Source: DATJLQ01 sp035509415 (GTDB taxonomy: Bacteria > Pseudomonadota > Alphaproteobacteria > JACZXZ01). Taken from it: a DNA stretch of 56,720 bases. The notes below the pieces were generated by a model that was not told the origin of the DNA, made no database searches, and saw only the letters and a list, made by a program, of their open reading frames with translations. Below, piece by piece: positions 1-7,372 of the stretch (the stretch's first letter is position 1; every line of letters begins with the position of its first letter). The DNA lies in assembly GCA_035509415.1 (NCBI GenBank), contig DATJLQ010000090.1:1-56720 (forward strand), read 5' to 3'. The position numbers were made by a program, and so were the translations under genes.

Positions 1-183
1 GCCAATCGAGGTTGCAAGAATTTTAGTATTATGTTAGCGAATTCTCGGTTGGCCGACGCACCGAGGCATCAGGCGCCGGCGAATCGAACGGGGGATCCTT
101 TCTCGAGATCTCGCGAGCTGCCGGGCTCATGACGCCGAGCCCGGAGAGGGGACTGTTCTGACTCTGCGGACCCGAGACGGAAG

Positions 184-861
184 ATGGGGATGCGTGCTTT
201 CCGCCTGACGATCGCCGGTTGCGCCCTGTGGGCGGCGCTTTGGGGTGCCGCGACCTCAGCGGGCGCGAGCGAGCCGGACGCTTCGGGCCCGGCGCTCGGC
301 GTCGCGCTCTTCGACAATCCGGTTGCGGCGCGCACGGGCCAGTTCCCGCTTGCCGCCTGGCGCTCGGTCTTCGCGCGCGCCCATGAGGAGCTCGACACGC
401 CCGGCGACATGCCGAAGGGCTGGGACAAGTTCGTGGCCGATCTCGCGAAGCTCGGCTTCAAGCAGCGCCTCGAGCGCGCGAATGCGGTCTTGAACCGGGT
501 GCCCTACGTGCCCGCGACGCGCAATTGGGGCAATCCCTGGCGCTGGGAATCGCCGGCCGAGTTTTTGGCGCGCGGCGGCCAGTGCGAGGATTACGCGATC
601 GCCAAATATTTCGCGCTACGCGGCGCGGGTGTCCCGGCCGCCGAGCTCAGGATCGTCGTGGTCGAGGACACGGTCGACCGCGTGACCCACGCGGTGCTGG
701 TCGCCGGTGCCGGCAACGCCGCCTACGTGCTCGACAACCGGGTCGGGCCGGTCGCGAGCGCCGACAAGGTCGAGCGCTACCGGCCGCTTTACGGCTTCAA
801 CGAGGCGAACTGGTGGGTCTACGCCGACGCGCCCACGCCGCCCCGGCCGGCCGCGCGCTGA
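184..861 (+). CDS. BTLCP-family transglutaminase-like cysteine peptidase
   Basis: Predicted exported cysteine peptidase of the bacterial transglutaminase-like family (BTLCP, DUF920), the family of LapG. LapG cleaves biofilm adhesins in the periplasm. The 225-residue protein starts with a hydrophobic signal segment (about residues 5-28). The catalytic triad is visible: Cys in GGQCEDYAI near residue 137, His in VTHAVLV near 166 and Asp in YVLDNRV near 182. No LapD-like receptor or adhesin lies nearby, so the substrate is unknown. The ATG at 184 is chosen; an ATG two codons later is also possible. Confidence 0.88.
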   Translation: MGMRAFRLTIAGCALWAALWGAATSAGASEPDASGPALGVALFDNPVAARTGQFPLAAWRSVFARAHEELDTPGDMPKGWDKFVADLAKLGFKQRLERANAVLNRVPYVPATRNWGNPWRWESPAEFLARGGQCEDYAIAKYFALRGAGVPAAELRIVVVEDTVDRVTHAVLVAGAGNAAYVLDNRVGPVASADKVERYRPLYGFNEANWWVYADAPTPPRPAAR

Positions 862-1060
862 CGCCGATCCGGCGCGGCAATCGCGCCGTTCGCCCCAGCC
901 GACCCCCGAGTTTTCGTTCCTCCCTCGCCGCAGAAGCGCGCGGTTTCCAAGCGACCGGCTCCGTCCGATGGGGTAGTATCCGGCGCGAGGGAGCGAGGGG
1001 TTTGAGCGGGCACGCGTGCGCCTTGAACGGCACCGGCCCGGAGGCAGGGAGGAAGTCGAG

Positions 1061-2083
1061 ATGATCCATTACGGGAAGACGGGGATCGGCCGCGCCCGGG
1101 GCGTTGCCGTCGCGGCACTCGCCATGCTCGGCGCGCTCGCGATAGCACCGGTCGCGCCGGGCCAGGCCCACGCGGCCGAGCTCAAGGTCTGGCGCCACGG
1201 CATCATCCAGGCCAAGAGCGATGCCGGCATCATCATGATGGTGACCCAGGGCTTCGCCCAGAAGGAGGGCCTCAAGCTCGAGATCAGCCAGTTCAAGGCG
1301 GACGTGATCGGCTTGAAGGCGCTCATCGCGGGCGAGGTCGACAGCTACGAGGGCGGGCCGGGGGGTGCCATGATCGCGGCCTCGCGCGGCGCCGACGTGC
1401 GCGTGATCGGCTGCCATTGGCCCGGCTTGCCGCACGGCATTTTCGTGCGCGCGAACATCCATTCCGCCAAGGACCTCGTCGGCAAGACGATCGCGATCTC
1501 GTCGCCCGGTGCGATGCCCGACATGCTCGCGCGCGCGCTCCTCGAGCGCGACGGCGTCTCGCCCGACCAGGTCAAGTTCGCCAATCTCGGCGGCGACGCC
1601 GACCGGTTCAAGGCGCTCGCGGCGGGCGTGGTCGCGGCCGCCGTGGTGTCGAACGAATACACCCCGATCGCGACCAAGGAGGGGCTCAAGCTCCTGGTGC
1701 CCGGACGCGAGCTTTTGCCCAACTACATGCGCGTCTGCATCATGACCAGCGGCAAGGTGCTGCGCGAGAAGCACGATCTCGCGGTGCGCTTCCTCGCCGC
1801 CGAGATGAAGGCGCTCCATTTCGCCATGACCCATCGCGACGCGACCCTGGCGCTCACGCGCGAGATCACCGGCGTCAAGCCCGACGATCCGCGCCCCGCC
1901 TTCATCTACGACGACGCGCTCAGGACCCACGCCGTCGATCCGACCCTCGCCATCCCGCGCGCGAAGTTCGCGTGGCTCCAGGCCCAATCGATCAAGAGCG
2001 GCGAGCAGCCGAAGCCGGTCGACCTCTCGACCTTCCTCGACGACAGCGTGCGGCGCGAGGCGCTCGCCCTCATCGCCAAATGA
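1061..2083 (+). CDS. NitT/TauT-type ABC transporter substrate-binding protein
   Basis: Periplasmic binding protein of the SsuA/TauA/THI5 (NMT1) type that would deliver a small organic or sulfur/nitrogen compound to the ABC transporter encoded just downstream. An N-terminal signal peptide ends near AQAHAAEL. The ligand-binding fold follows, with the family-typical run KDLVGKTIAISSPGA and a VVAAAVVSNEY segment in the second lobe. The ATG at 1061 is preferred over an upstream in-frame start because AGGGAGG stands 8 bases before it. The order binding protein, ATPase, permease is standard for the family. The substrate cannot be read from sequence. Confidence 0.88.
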   Translation: MIHYGKTGIGRARGVAVAALAMLGALAIAPVAPGQAHAAELKVWRHGIIQAKSDAGIIMMVTQGFAQKEGLKLEISQFKADVIGLKALIAGEVDSYEGGPGGAMIAASRGADVRVIGCHWPGLPHGIFVRANIHSAKDLVGKTIAISSPGAMPDMLARALLERDGVSPDQVKFANLGGDADRFKALAAGVVAAAVVSNEYTPIATKEGLKLLVPGRELLPNYMRVCIMTSGKVLREKHDLAVRFLAAEMKALHFAMTHRDATLALTREITGVKPDDPRPAFIYDDALRTHAVDPTLAIPRAKFAWLQAQSIKSGEQPKPVDLSTFLDDSVRREALALIAK

Positions 2084-2138
2084 CGTCCGAGGCGCCGCGG
2101 ACAGCGCATCCGAGCGTCGCGCGGCGCGGGAGCGGCTC

Positions 2139-2918
2139 ATGGGCGAGGTGAGCCTGGTCGGCGTCTCGAAGCGCTTCTCCGTGCGCCTCGGCCGCGCGAC
2201 CCAGGAGGTGGAGGCGCTCCGCGACGTGAGCCTCACCGTGCGCGACCACGAGATCGTGGTGCTCACCGGGCCGAGCGGCTGCGGCAAGACGACGGCCCTC
2301 AGGATCGCCATGGGGCTCGAGAGCGCCACGGAAGGCCGCGTCCTGGTCGACGGGCGCGAGGTCAAGGGCTGCGGCCACGATCGCGGCATGGTGTTCCAGC
2401 ACGCCGAGCTCCTGCCCTGGCTCAATGCCCTCGAGAACGTCGAGTTCGGCCTCGAGATGAAGGGCGGGCGCGGGGCTCCCCTGCGCGAGACGGCACTCGC
2501 CTATCTCGAGCTCGTCGGGCTCAAGGAGTCGTGGAACCGGCGCCCGCACCAGCTCTCGGGTGGGATGAAGCAACGCGTCGGCATCGCGCGGGCGTTGGCG
2601 ATCGATCCCGAGGTGCTGCTGATGGACGAGCCGTTTGCCGCCCTCGATGCCCAGACGCGCGAGGGGATGCAGGTCGAGCTGCTCGAGATCTACGCGCGCA
2701 CCAGGAAGACCATCCTGTTCGTGACCCACGATCTCGACGAGGCGGTGTTGCTCGCCGACCGGGTCCTGGTGATGCGCCAGGGCCGCATCGAGGCCGCGAT
2801 CGAGGTGCCGCTGTCGCGCCCGCGCGACGATGTGGGCCGCATCCGCGGCCTCGCCGAATTCGCCGAGACGCGCTATCGCATCTGGCGCGCCCTCCATCCC
2901 TCGGGGGATGCGCCATGA
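2139..2918 (+). CDS. ABC transporter ATP-binding protein (SsuB/TauB type)
   Basis: Cytoplasmic ATPase of the NitT/TauT-type importer. All motifs are present: Walker A GPSGCGKTT near residue 45, Q-loop VFQHAELLPW, signature LSGGMKQR, Walker B VLLMDEPFAALD and H-loop VTHDLDEAV. At 259 residues it has the usual family length plus a short C-terminal tail. Its stop overlaps the permease start by four bases (ATGA), so the two are translationally coupled. Confidence 0.95.
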   Translation: MGEVSLVGVSKRFSVRLGRATQEVEALRDVSLTVRDHEIVVLTGPSGCGKTTALRIAMGLESATEGRVLVDGREVKGCGHDRGMVFQHAELLPWLNALENVEFGLEMKGGRGAPLRETALAYLELVGLKESWNRRPHQLSGGMKQRVGIARALAIDPEVLLMDEPFAALDAQTREGMQVELLEIYARTRKTILFVTHDLDEAVLLADRVLVMRQGRIEAAIEVPLSRPRDDVGRIRGLAEFAETRYRIWRALHPSGDAP

Positions 2919-3706
2919 GCGGCGCGGCAGGGCGGCGCCGGACGTTCCCGCGTTGGGCGGTCACGCTCGCGTCGCTCGTGGTCGCGATCGGCCTGTGGGA
3001 GGTGTTCGGCCGCCTCGTCAATCCGATCTTCGGCTCCTACCCGAGTGCCATTGCCGTGGCGTTCTGGCAGCTGGTCGAGAACGGCAAGCTCGCGACGGCG
3101 CTCGCCCAGAGCCTCCAGCCCTTCGTCGCGGGCTACCTGCTCGCGATCCTGGTGGGGGTTCCGGTCGGGCTCGTGGTCGGGCGCTTCTGGGTCGCCGAAG
3201 CCGCCCTCGGGGTCTACATCACGGCGGGCTACGCCATGCCGCTCGTGGCGCTGGTGCCGCTCCTGATGCTGTGGCTCGGGCTCGGCTTCGCGGTCAAGGT
3301 CGCGGTCGTGTTCCTCATGTCGGTGTTCCCGATCACGATCAACACCTGGCTCGGGGTCAAGGCGGTGCCGCGCACCTTGATCGAGGTGGGGCACTCCTTC
3401 GTCGCCTCCGACGCGACCATCCTGCGGCGCATCGTGCTGCCGGCGACGCTCCCCTACATCATGGCCGGGATCAGGCTCGCGGTCGGGCGCGCGGTGGTGG
3501 CCATGGTGATCGCCGAGTTCTTCACCGCGATCTCCGGCCTAGGCGCCATCATCATCAACTCCGCCAACAGCTTCGACACCGCGACCATGTTCGTCCCCAT
3601 CGTCCTCCTGATGGCGATGGCGTGGGGCTTGAACGCCCTCATCGGCGTCATCGAGCGCCGCGTCGCCCCCTGGCAAAGCGAGATCGCCGGCGGCGACGAG
3701 CGCTGA
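2915..3706 (+). CDS. ABC transporter permease (SsuC/TauC type)
   Basis: Inner-membrane permease of the same importer, 263 residues with about six hydrophobic segments. The coupling-helix region for the ATPase shows the family EAA pattern (IEVGHSFVASDATILRRIVLPATLPYIMAGIR). The start is the ATG inside the ATGA overlap with the ATPase gene. A longer open frame upstream is only the shadow of the ATPase gene. Confidence 0.93.
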   Translation: MSGAAGRRRTFPRWAVTLASLVVAIGLWEVFGRLVNPIFGSYPSAIAVAFWQLVENGKLATALAQSLQPFVAGYLLAILVGVPVGLVVGRFWVAEAALGVYITAGYAMPLVALVPLLMLWLGLGFAVKVAVVFLMSVFPITINTWLGVKAVPRTLIEVGHSFVASDATILRRIVLPATLPYIMAGIRLAVGRAVVAMVIAEFFTAISGLGAIIINSANSFDTATMFVPIVLLMAMAWGLNALIGVIERRVAPWQSEIAGGDER

Positions 3707-3734
3707 GGCGCGCGCGGGCGCGAGGCTCGTCCGG

Positions 3735-4052
3735 TCAGCGGGTGACCTTGACGCCCGCGCTCTTCTTGAGCGCCCGGTCGGTTTCCTTGACCGTGAGGAG
3801 GGCCGTGGTCCTGGTGCGCAGGACGCCGCTCGCACTGCCCGAGATCGCGACCGCGCACATGGCCTCGAGCGACGGCATGTCGCAGATGATGATCGCGTCG
3901 TCCTCGCCGAGGGCGAAGTAATAGGACTCGAGTTTGCCGCCGGCACCCTCGAGCATGGCCGCGATCCTCTTCATGCGCCCGGTTGCACCTTCCTTCTGCA
4001 GGATCTTCAGGCCCTCGGCCGTGTAGCTGGTATGGACCAGGAATTTCGGCAT
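3735..4052 (-). CDS. GYD-domain protein
   Basis: Small 105-residue protein of the GYD family (COG4274), starting MPKFLVHTSYT and containing the stretch GRMKRIAAMLEGAGGKLESYYFALGEDDAI characteristic of the fold, a ferredoxin-like dimeric alpha/beta barrel. The biochemical role of GYD proteins is not established. The ATG at 4052 is preceded by a strong GAGGGAGGAA ribosome-binding site on the minus strand, which rejects a longer in-frame start. It is convergent with the ABC operon. Confidence 0.85.
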   Translation of the reverse strand: MPKFLVHTSYTAEGLKILQKEGATGRMKRIAAMLEGAGGKLESYYFALGEDDAIIICDMPSLEAMCAVAISGSASGVLRTRTTALLTVKETDRALKKSAGVKVTR

Positions 4053-4197
4053 TTTTTCCTCCCTCGTCGATCGTTTTGTCGCTCCGGCACCCATGCTAGC
4101 CCAAGGGCCGGGGCGGGCCAACCGCGACCCTTCGAGACCGTTGCCGCGCGCCGCATTTCGCGGCAGAATTCGCCGCCGCGGGCGTGAAGGGGGGACG

Positions 4198-4719
4198 ATG
4201 GATTTCACGCCGGTCTATGTCGCCTATTGGATGTTCCTGGGCGTCGGACTGTATTTTTTGCCCTCGATGATCGCATGGCGCCGCCTTCTGAAGTCGGCGC
4301 CCCAAATCACCAAGGTGAACGCCGCCCTGGGCTGGACGCTGGTGGGCTGGCTCGTGCCGCTGGTCTGGGCGCTCAAGCGCTCGCACCGCATCCGCCGCCC
4401 GTCGAACGCCGAATATGGCCGGAAGCGCATGGCGCGCGCGGGCGTGTGGACGATTCTGGTCCTGTCCGGCCTCTCGGCGATCACGGTCGCGGGCGGGATC
4501 GACCTGTTCCAGCCGGTCGAGACCGTCGCGTCGAGCTTCGGCGGCGCGGGAATCTTCGCGATCACCGAGGAGGGGCTGCGCGCCGATTTCGAGCGCCAGG
4601 GCCTCGCGGCGGTGAAGCAGGCCTACGAGACCGGCCAGCTCACCGGCACCGACCGTGCGGCGGCGAAGCGCTGGCTCGGCGAGCAGAACGTGCCGGCGAG
4701 CGAGCTCAAGGGCAAATAG
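4198..4719 (+). CDS. Superinfection-immunity (T4 Imm-like) domain membrane protein
   Basis: 173-residue protein whose N-terminal half matches the Imm_superinfect domain: a first membrane helix (VYVAYWMFLGVGLYFLPSMIAW), a short basic loop, then VNAALGWTLVGWLVPLVWAL as the second helix. A third membrane helix lies near residue 85 (WTILVLSGLSAITVAGG). The C-terminal part is soluble and resembles a short oligomerisation segment (SHOCT-like), though this is less clear. In T4, Imm blocks DNA entry of a second phage. In bacteria this domain is widespread and its role is unproven. ATG 4198 follows AAGGGGGG. Confidence 0.72.
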   Translation: MDFTPVYVAYWMFLGVGLYFLPSMIAWRRLLKSAPQITKVNAALGWTLVGWLVPLVWALKRSHRIRRPSNAEYGRKRMARAGVWTILVLSGLSAITVAGGIDLFQPVETVASSFGGAGIFAITEEGLRADFERQGLAAVKQAYETGQLTGTDRAAAKRWLGEQNVPASELKGK

Positions 4720-4720
4720 C

Positions 4721-4738
4721 GCCCGCGTTCCCGCGGGC
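4721..4738. terminator. Hairpin between convergent genes
   Basis: Perfect 7-bp stem GCCCGCG/CGCGGGC with a TTCC loop, in the 72-bp gap between the convergent Imm-like gene and the histidine kinase gene. There is no U-tract, so it is at best a weak bidirectional terminator. Confidence 0.35.
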
Positions 4739-4791
4739 CCGGCTCGGCCGCGCCGCGGCCGGCCATGCGACCGAGTTTCACGCGCGCGACA

Positions 4792-7167
4792 TTACACGCC
4801 CAAGAGGGCCTTGTAGGCCGCGAGCGTCGCGCGCGTGAGGCCGGGAAGGGCTGCCATGAGCTTCACGAGATCGGCGCTGCGCCGCTCACCCGCCGCGCGC
4901 TCGATCGCCTGCGCGAGCTCGGCGAGGTCGGGGGCGCCGTAGGAGCGCGAAGCACCCTTGAGCGAATGCGCCTCGCGCGTGAGCTCGGGCCAGTCGCTGG
5001 CCGCGTATTTCTCCGCCATGCGCCCGATGCGCGCGTCCGTCTCTTCGATCATGCCGAGGATCAACGTGCGCAACGTCTCCGCGCCGATGTCGTGCACCAG
5101 CTGCTCGAGAGTCGCGCGGTCGAGCGCCGGGCGCAGCCCGTCTCCCGACGGCGCGGGCTCGTGCGGACCCTCCGGCTGGCCTTGGCTCATGGCGTCCTCC
5201 CGGCTCTTGGGCGCTTCGATCGAAAGATATCGGCCGAGGGCCGCGTCGAGCGCCTGACGCGTCACCGGCTTCTCGAGATAGTCGTTCATGCCGGCCTCGA
5301 GCCCGCGCCGGCGGTCCTCGTCGCCGACCAGGCCGGTGAGGGCGAGGATCGGGATCCGGCCCGCCTTTCCGGGCAGCGCCCGGATGAGGCGCGTCGCCTC
5401 GATGCCGTCGAGTCCGGGCATGGTAACATCCATCAGGGCCAAATCGAAATCGCCGTCGCGCACCCGCTCGACCGCCTCGTCGCCGCGCGCCGCGGGCTCG
5501 ACCTCGACCGGCCGGTCGCGCAGCATGGCGATGAGCACTTCGCGTAGCGTAGCGTCGTCGTCGCACAGCAGGATACGCGGCTTGCGCGGCCCCGCCGCCT
5601 CGATGGGCCCAAGCGCGGAAGCAGGCATCGGCCCAGGCAGGGCCGGACGTGGCGCAATCGGCGCTACAGGGATCGGCGCGAGGGGGGCGGGCGGACTCTC
5701 GGCGCGCCCCTCGGCCGGGGCGAAGGCCACGGTGAAATGGAACCGGCTGCCCTTGCCGTATTCGCTCTCGAACCCGATGGTCCCGCCCATGAGACCGACC
5801 AGCGCCTGGCTGATCGAGAGGCCGAGGCCGGCGCCCGGGCGCGGCTTGGAGGCGGGGCGGTCGAGCCTTCCATGGGTCGTGAACAGGCGCGCGCGCTTGT
5901 CCGCCGGGATGCCGATGCCGGTGTCGCGTACCTCGAAGCGCACGAGCCGGCGTCCCTCCTCGATGCCAAGGGCGCTCACCTCGACGTCGATGCTGCCGGC
6001 GTCGGTGAATTTGAGCGCGTTGCTCACCAGATTGACCAGCACCTGGCGCAATCGCCCGCTATCGCCCTCGACGAGGCGCGGCACGTCGGATGCGATGTCG
6101 AGCTTGAGCGCGACCCGCTTGTCCTCGGCGCCCGCCGCGAAGAGCGCGACCGCCGCCTCGGCCGCGGCGTGAAGATCGAACGGGGCGCGCCGGAGCTCGA
6201 GCTTCCCGGCCTCGATGCGGGCGAGATCGGAGGCGTCGTGCAGCACCTCGAGGAGCCCATCCGCCGCGTGGATCGCGACCGCGACATGGTGGCGTTGGGT
6301 CGGGTCGAGCTCGCTTTCCTCGAGGAGACGCAGGATCCCGATCATGGCCGCGAGCGGCGTGCGCAGCTCGTGGCTCAGGGTCGCGAGGAAGCCGCTCTTG
6401 GCCTCGTTCGTCGCCTCGGCGCGCTCGGCCGCGTGGCGCAGCGAGTCGATCGCCGTCTCGTCCTCGCTGCGGTCGAGCAACGATATGAGCCGGTCCGCGC
6501 CGTCCGGGCCCGCGATCGCGACACCCGCGACCTCGGCCGAGAAGGCGCTGCCGTCGAGGCGCAGGAGGCGCAACCGCAGCGAGCGCGGCTTCGCGCGCCG
6601 CTCCAGATCCTTGCCCGAAAGCTGGACCGCAAAGCGCGCCCGGTCGGCGGGATGGATCACGCTCTCGAGCGCGCGCCCTTCGAGCTGGTCGGCGTCGATG
6701 GCGCCCAGGAGCGCGATCGCGACGCCATTCGCGCGCCGGATGCGGTCGCGCTCGAGCACCAGGATCGCGCAAGGCAGCCGCTCGAGGGTCGCGGCGAAAT
6801 CGAGGCCGAGCGGGCTCGGCTCGAGCGCGCCCGCGGGCGCCGGAGGCGCGGGCGGGATGAGTGCCCGCTTCGGCGGCCGGCCGCGTGGGCGACGCGGCCG
6901 CGCAAGCTGATCCGCGAGCATGCCGGGCCGCGCGTTGAGGGCGCCGAGCATGCGCCGCGCACCCTCGAGGGTGAGGGCGGGGTAGGTGCCGAAGGTGACG
7001 CGGCGCTTGCGCCCGTCGCGCTCGATCATCGCGACCCAGGATTTGGTGCCGCCTTGAGACACGCGCAGCCCGAGGCCGGAGGTACCGCCGTCCCAATAAT
7101 CGACCTGGCCGCGCGCGGGCAGCGGCAGGGCTTCGGGCGCCATGGGATCGAGGGCGATCTTCGGCAT
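4792..7167 (-). CDS. Hybrid histidine kinase with recombinase-type arm DNA-binding domain
   Basis: 791-residue soluble phosphorelay protein; no membrane segment is visible. Domains in order: arm-type DNA-binding domain of tyrosine recombinases (about 12-85; RGQVDYWD, GLGLRVS, RRVTFGTYPALTLEGAR), an AT-hook (PRRPRGRPPKR, 91-101), PAS (about 122-235), HisKA with SHELRTP (His near 265), HATPase_c with NLVSNALKF, DTGIGIP and GAGLGLS, REC with LMDVTMPG (Asp near 579), and HPt with HSLKG (His near 734). There is no separate response regulator nearby, so the N-terminal DNA-binding part may itself be the output (inference). ATG 7167 is preceded by GGAG; a TTG five codons upstream is possible. Confidence 0.9.
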   Translation of the reverse strand: MPKIALDPMAPEALPLPARGQVDYWDGGTSGLGLRVSQGGTKSWVAMIERDGRKRRVTFGTYPALTLEGARRMLGALNARPGMLADQLARPRRPRGRPPKRALIPPAPPAPAGALEPSPLGLDFAATLERLPCAILVLERDRIRRANGVAIALLGAIDADQLEGRALESVIHPADRARFAVQLSGKDLERRAKPRSLRLRLLRLDGSAFSAEVAGVAIAGPDGADRLISLLDRSEDETAIDSLRHAAERAEATNEAKSGFLATLSHELRTPLAAMIGILRLLEESELDPTQRHHVAVAIHAADGLLEVLHDASDLARIEAGKLELRRAPFDLHAAAEAAVALFAAGAEDKRVALKLDIASDVPRLVEGDSGRLRQVLVNLVSNALKFTDAGSIDVEVSALGIEEGRRLVRFEVRDTGIGIPADKRARLFTTHGRLDRPASKPRPGAGLGLSISQALVGLMGGTIGFESEYGKGSRFHFTVAFAPAEGRAESPPAPLAPIPVAPIAPRPALPGPMPASALGPIEAAGPRKPRILLCDDDATLREVLIAMLRDRPVEVEPAARGDEAVERVRDGDFDLALMDVTMPGLDGIEATRLIRALPGKAGRIPILALTGLVGDEDRRRGLEAGMNDYLEKPVTRQALDAALGRYLSIEAPKSREDAMSQGQPEGPHEPAPSGDGLRPALDRATLEQLVHDIGAETLRTLILGMIEETDARIGRMAEKYAASDWPELTREAHSLKGASRSYGAPDLAELAQAIERAAGERRSADLVKLMAALPGLTRATLAAYKALLGV

Positions 7168-7190
7168 CGGCTCCAGTCCCAAAAGCGGAC

Positions 7191-7219
7191 AGAGTACCTA
7201 AATCACTCAGTTAATGCAA
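7191..7219 (-). promoter_or_regulatory. Candidate promoter of the arm-domain histidine kinase
   Basis: On the minus strand TTGCAT (7219-7214) and TACTCT (7196-7191) are separated by 17 bases and lie just upstream of the kinase start at 7167. One ATTTAGGTAC copy overlaps the TACTCT box, so occupancy there would be expected to affect transcription. The match to consensus is moderate; this is inference from spacing and position. Confidence 0.35.
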
Positions 7220-7279
7220 TAATATCAGGAAGGTCCTGATTTAATAGAATTTAGGTACCAACTATCATGATTTAGGTAC
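7194..7279. repeat. Three ATTTAGGTAC repeats plus a palindrome upstream of the kinase
   Basis: The decamer ATTTAGGTAC occurs at 7249-7258 and 7270-7279 as direct repeats 21 bp apart (about two helical turns), and in inverted orientation at 7194-7203. The outer two copies share 12 bases (GATTTAGGTACT). Between them lies ATCAGGA-AGG-TCCTGAT (7224-7240), a 7-bp perfect inverted repeat. The 205-bp gap is AT-rich against a GC-rich background and holds no gene. These look like protein-binding sites, possibly for the kinase's own arm domain. Confidence 0.6.
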
Positions 7280-7372
7280 TTATTTCCGTGAATTGTGACG
7301 GGCGCGAACGCGCGAACCTCCATAACATATTGATCGAACGGAAATTTTCGATTTTCGGCGCGCACCGAACGG

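Noticed and set aside
1..183. AT-rich leader as a separate gene or RNA
   Set aside because: No open frame with a plausible start and no recognisable RNA structure; most likely the promoter region of the BTLCP gene.
797..2425. 542-codon open frame on the minus strand opposite the ABC transporter genes
   Set aside because: Codon content is the mirror of the plus-strand genes, which have clear ABC-family motifs. Such long antisense frames are common at this GC content (likewise 5737-7239, 16497-18479 and 45488-47230).
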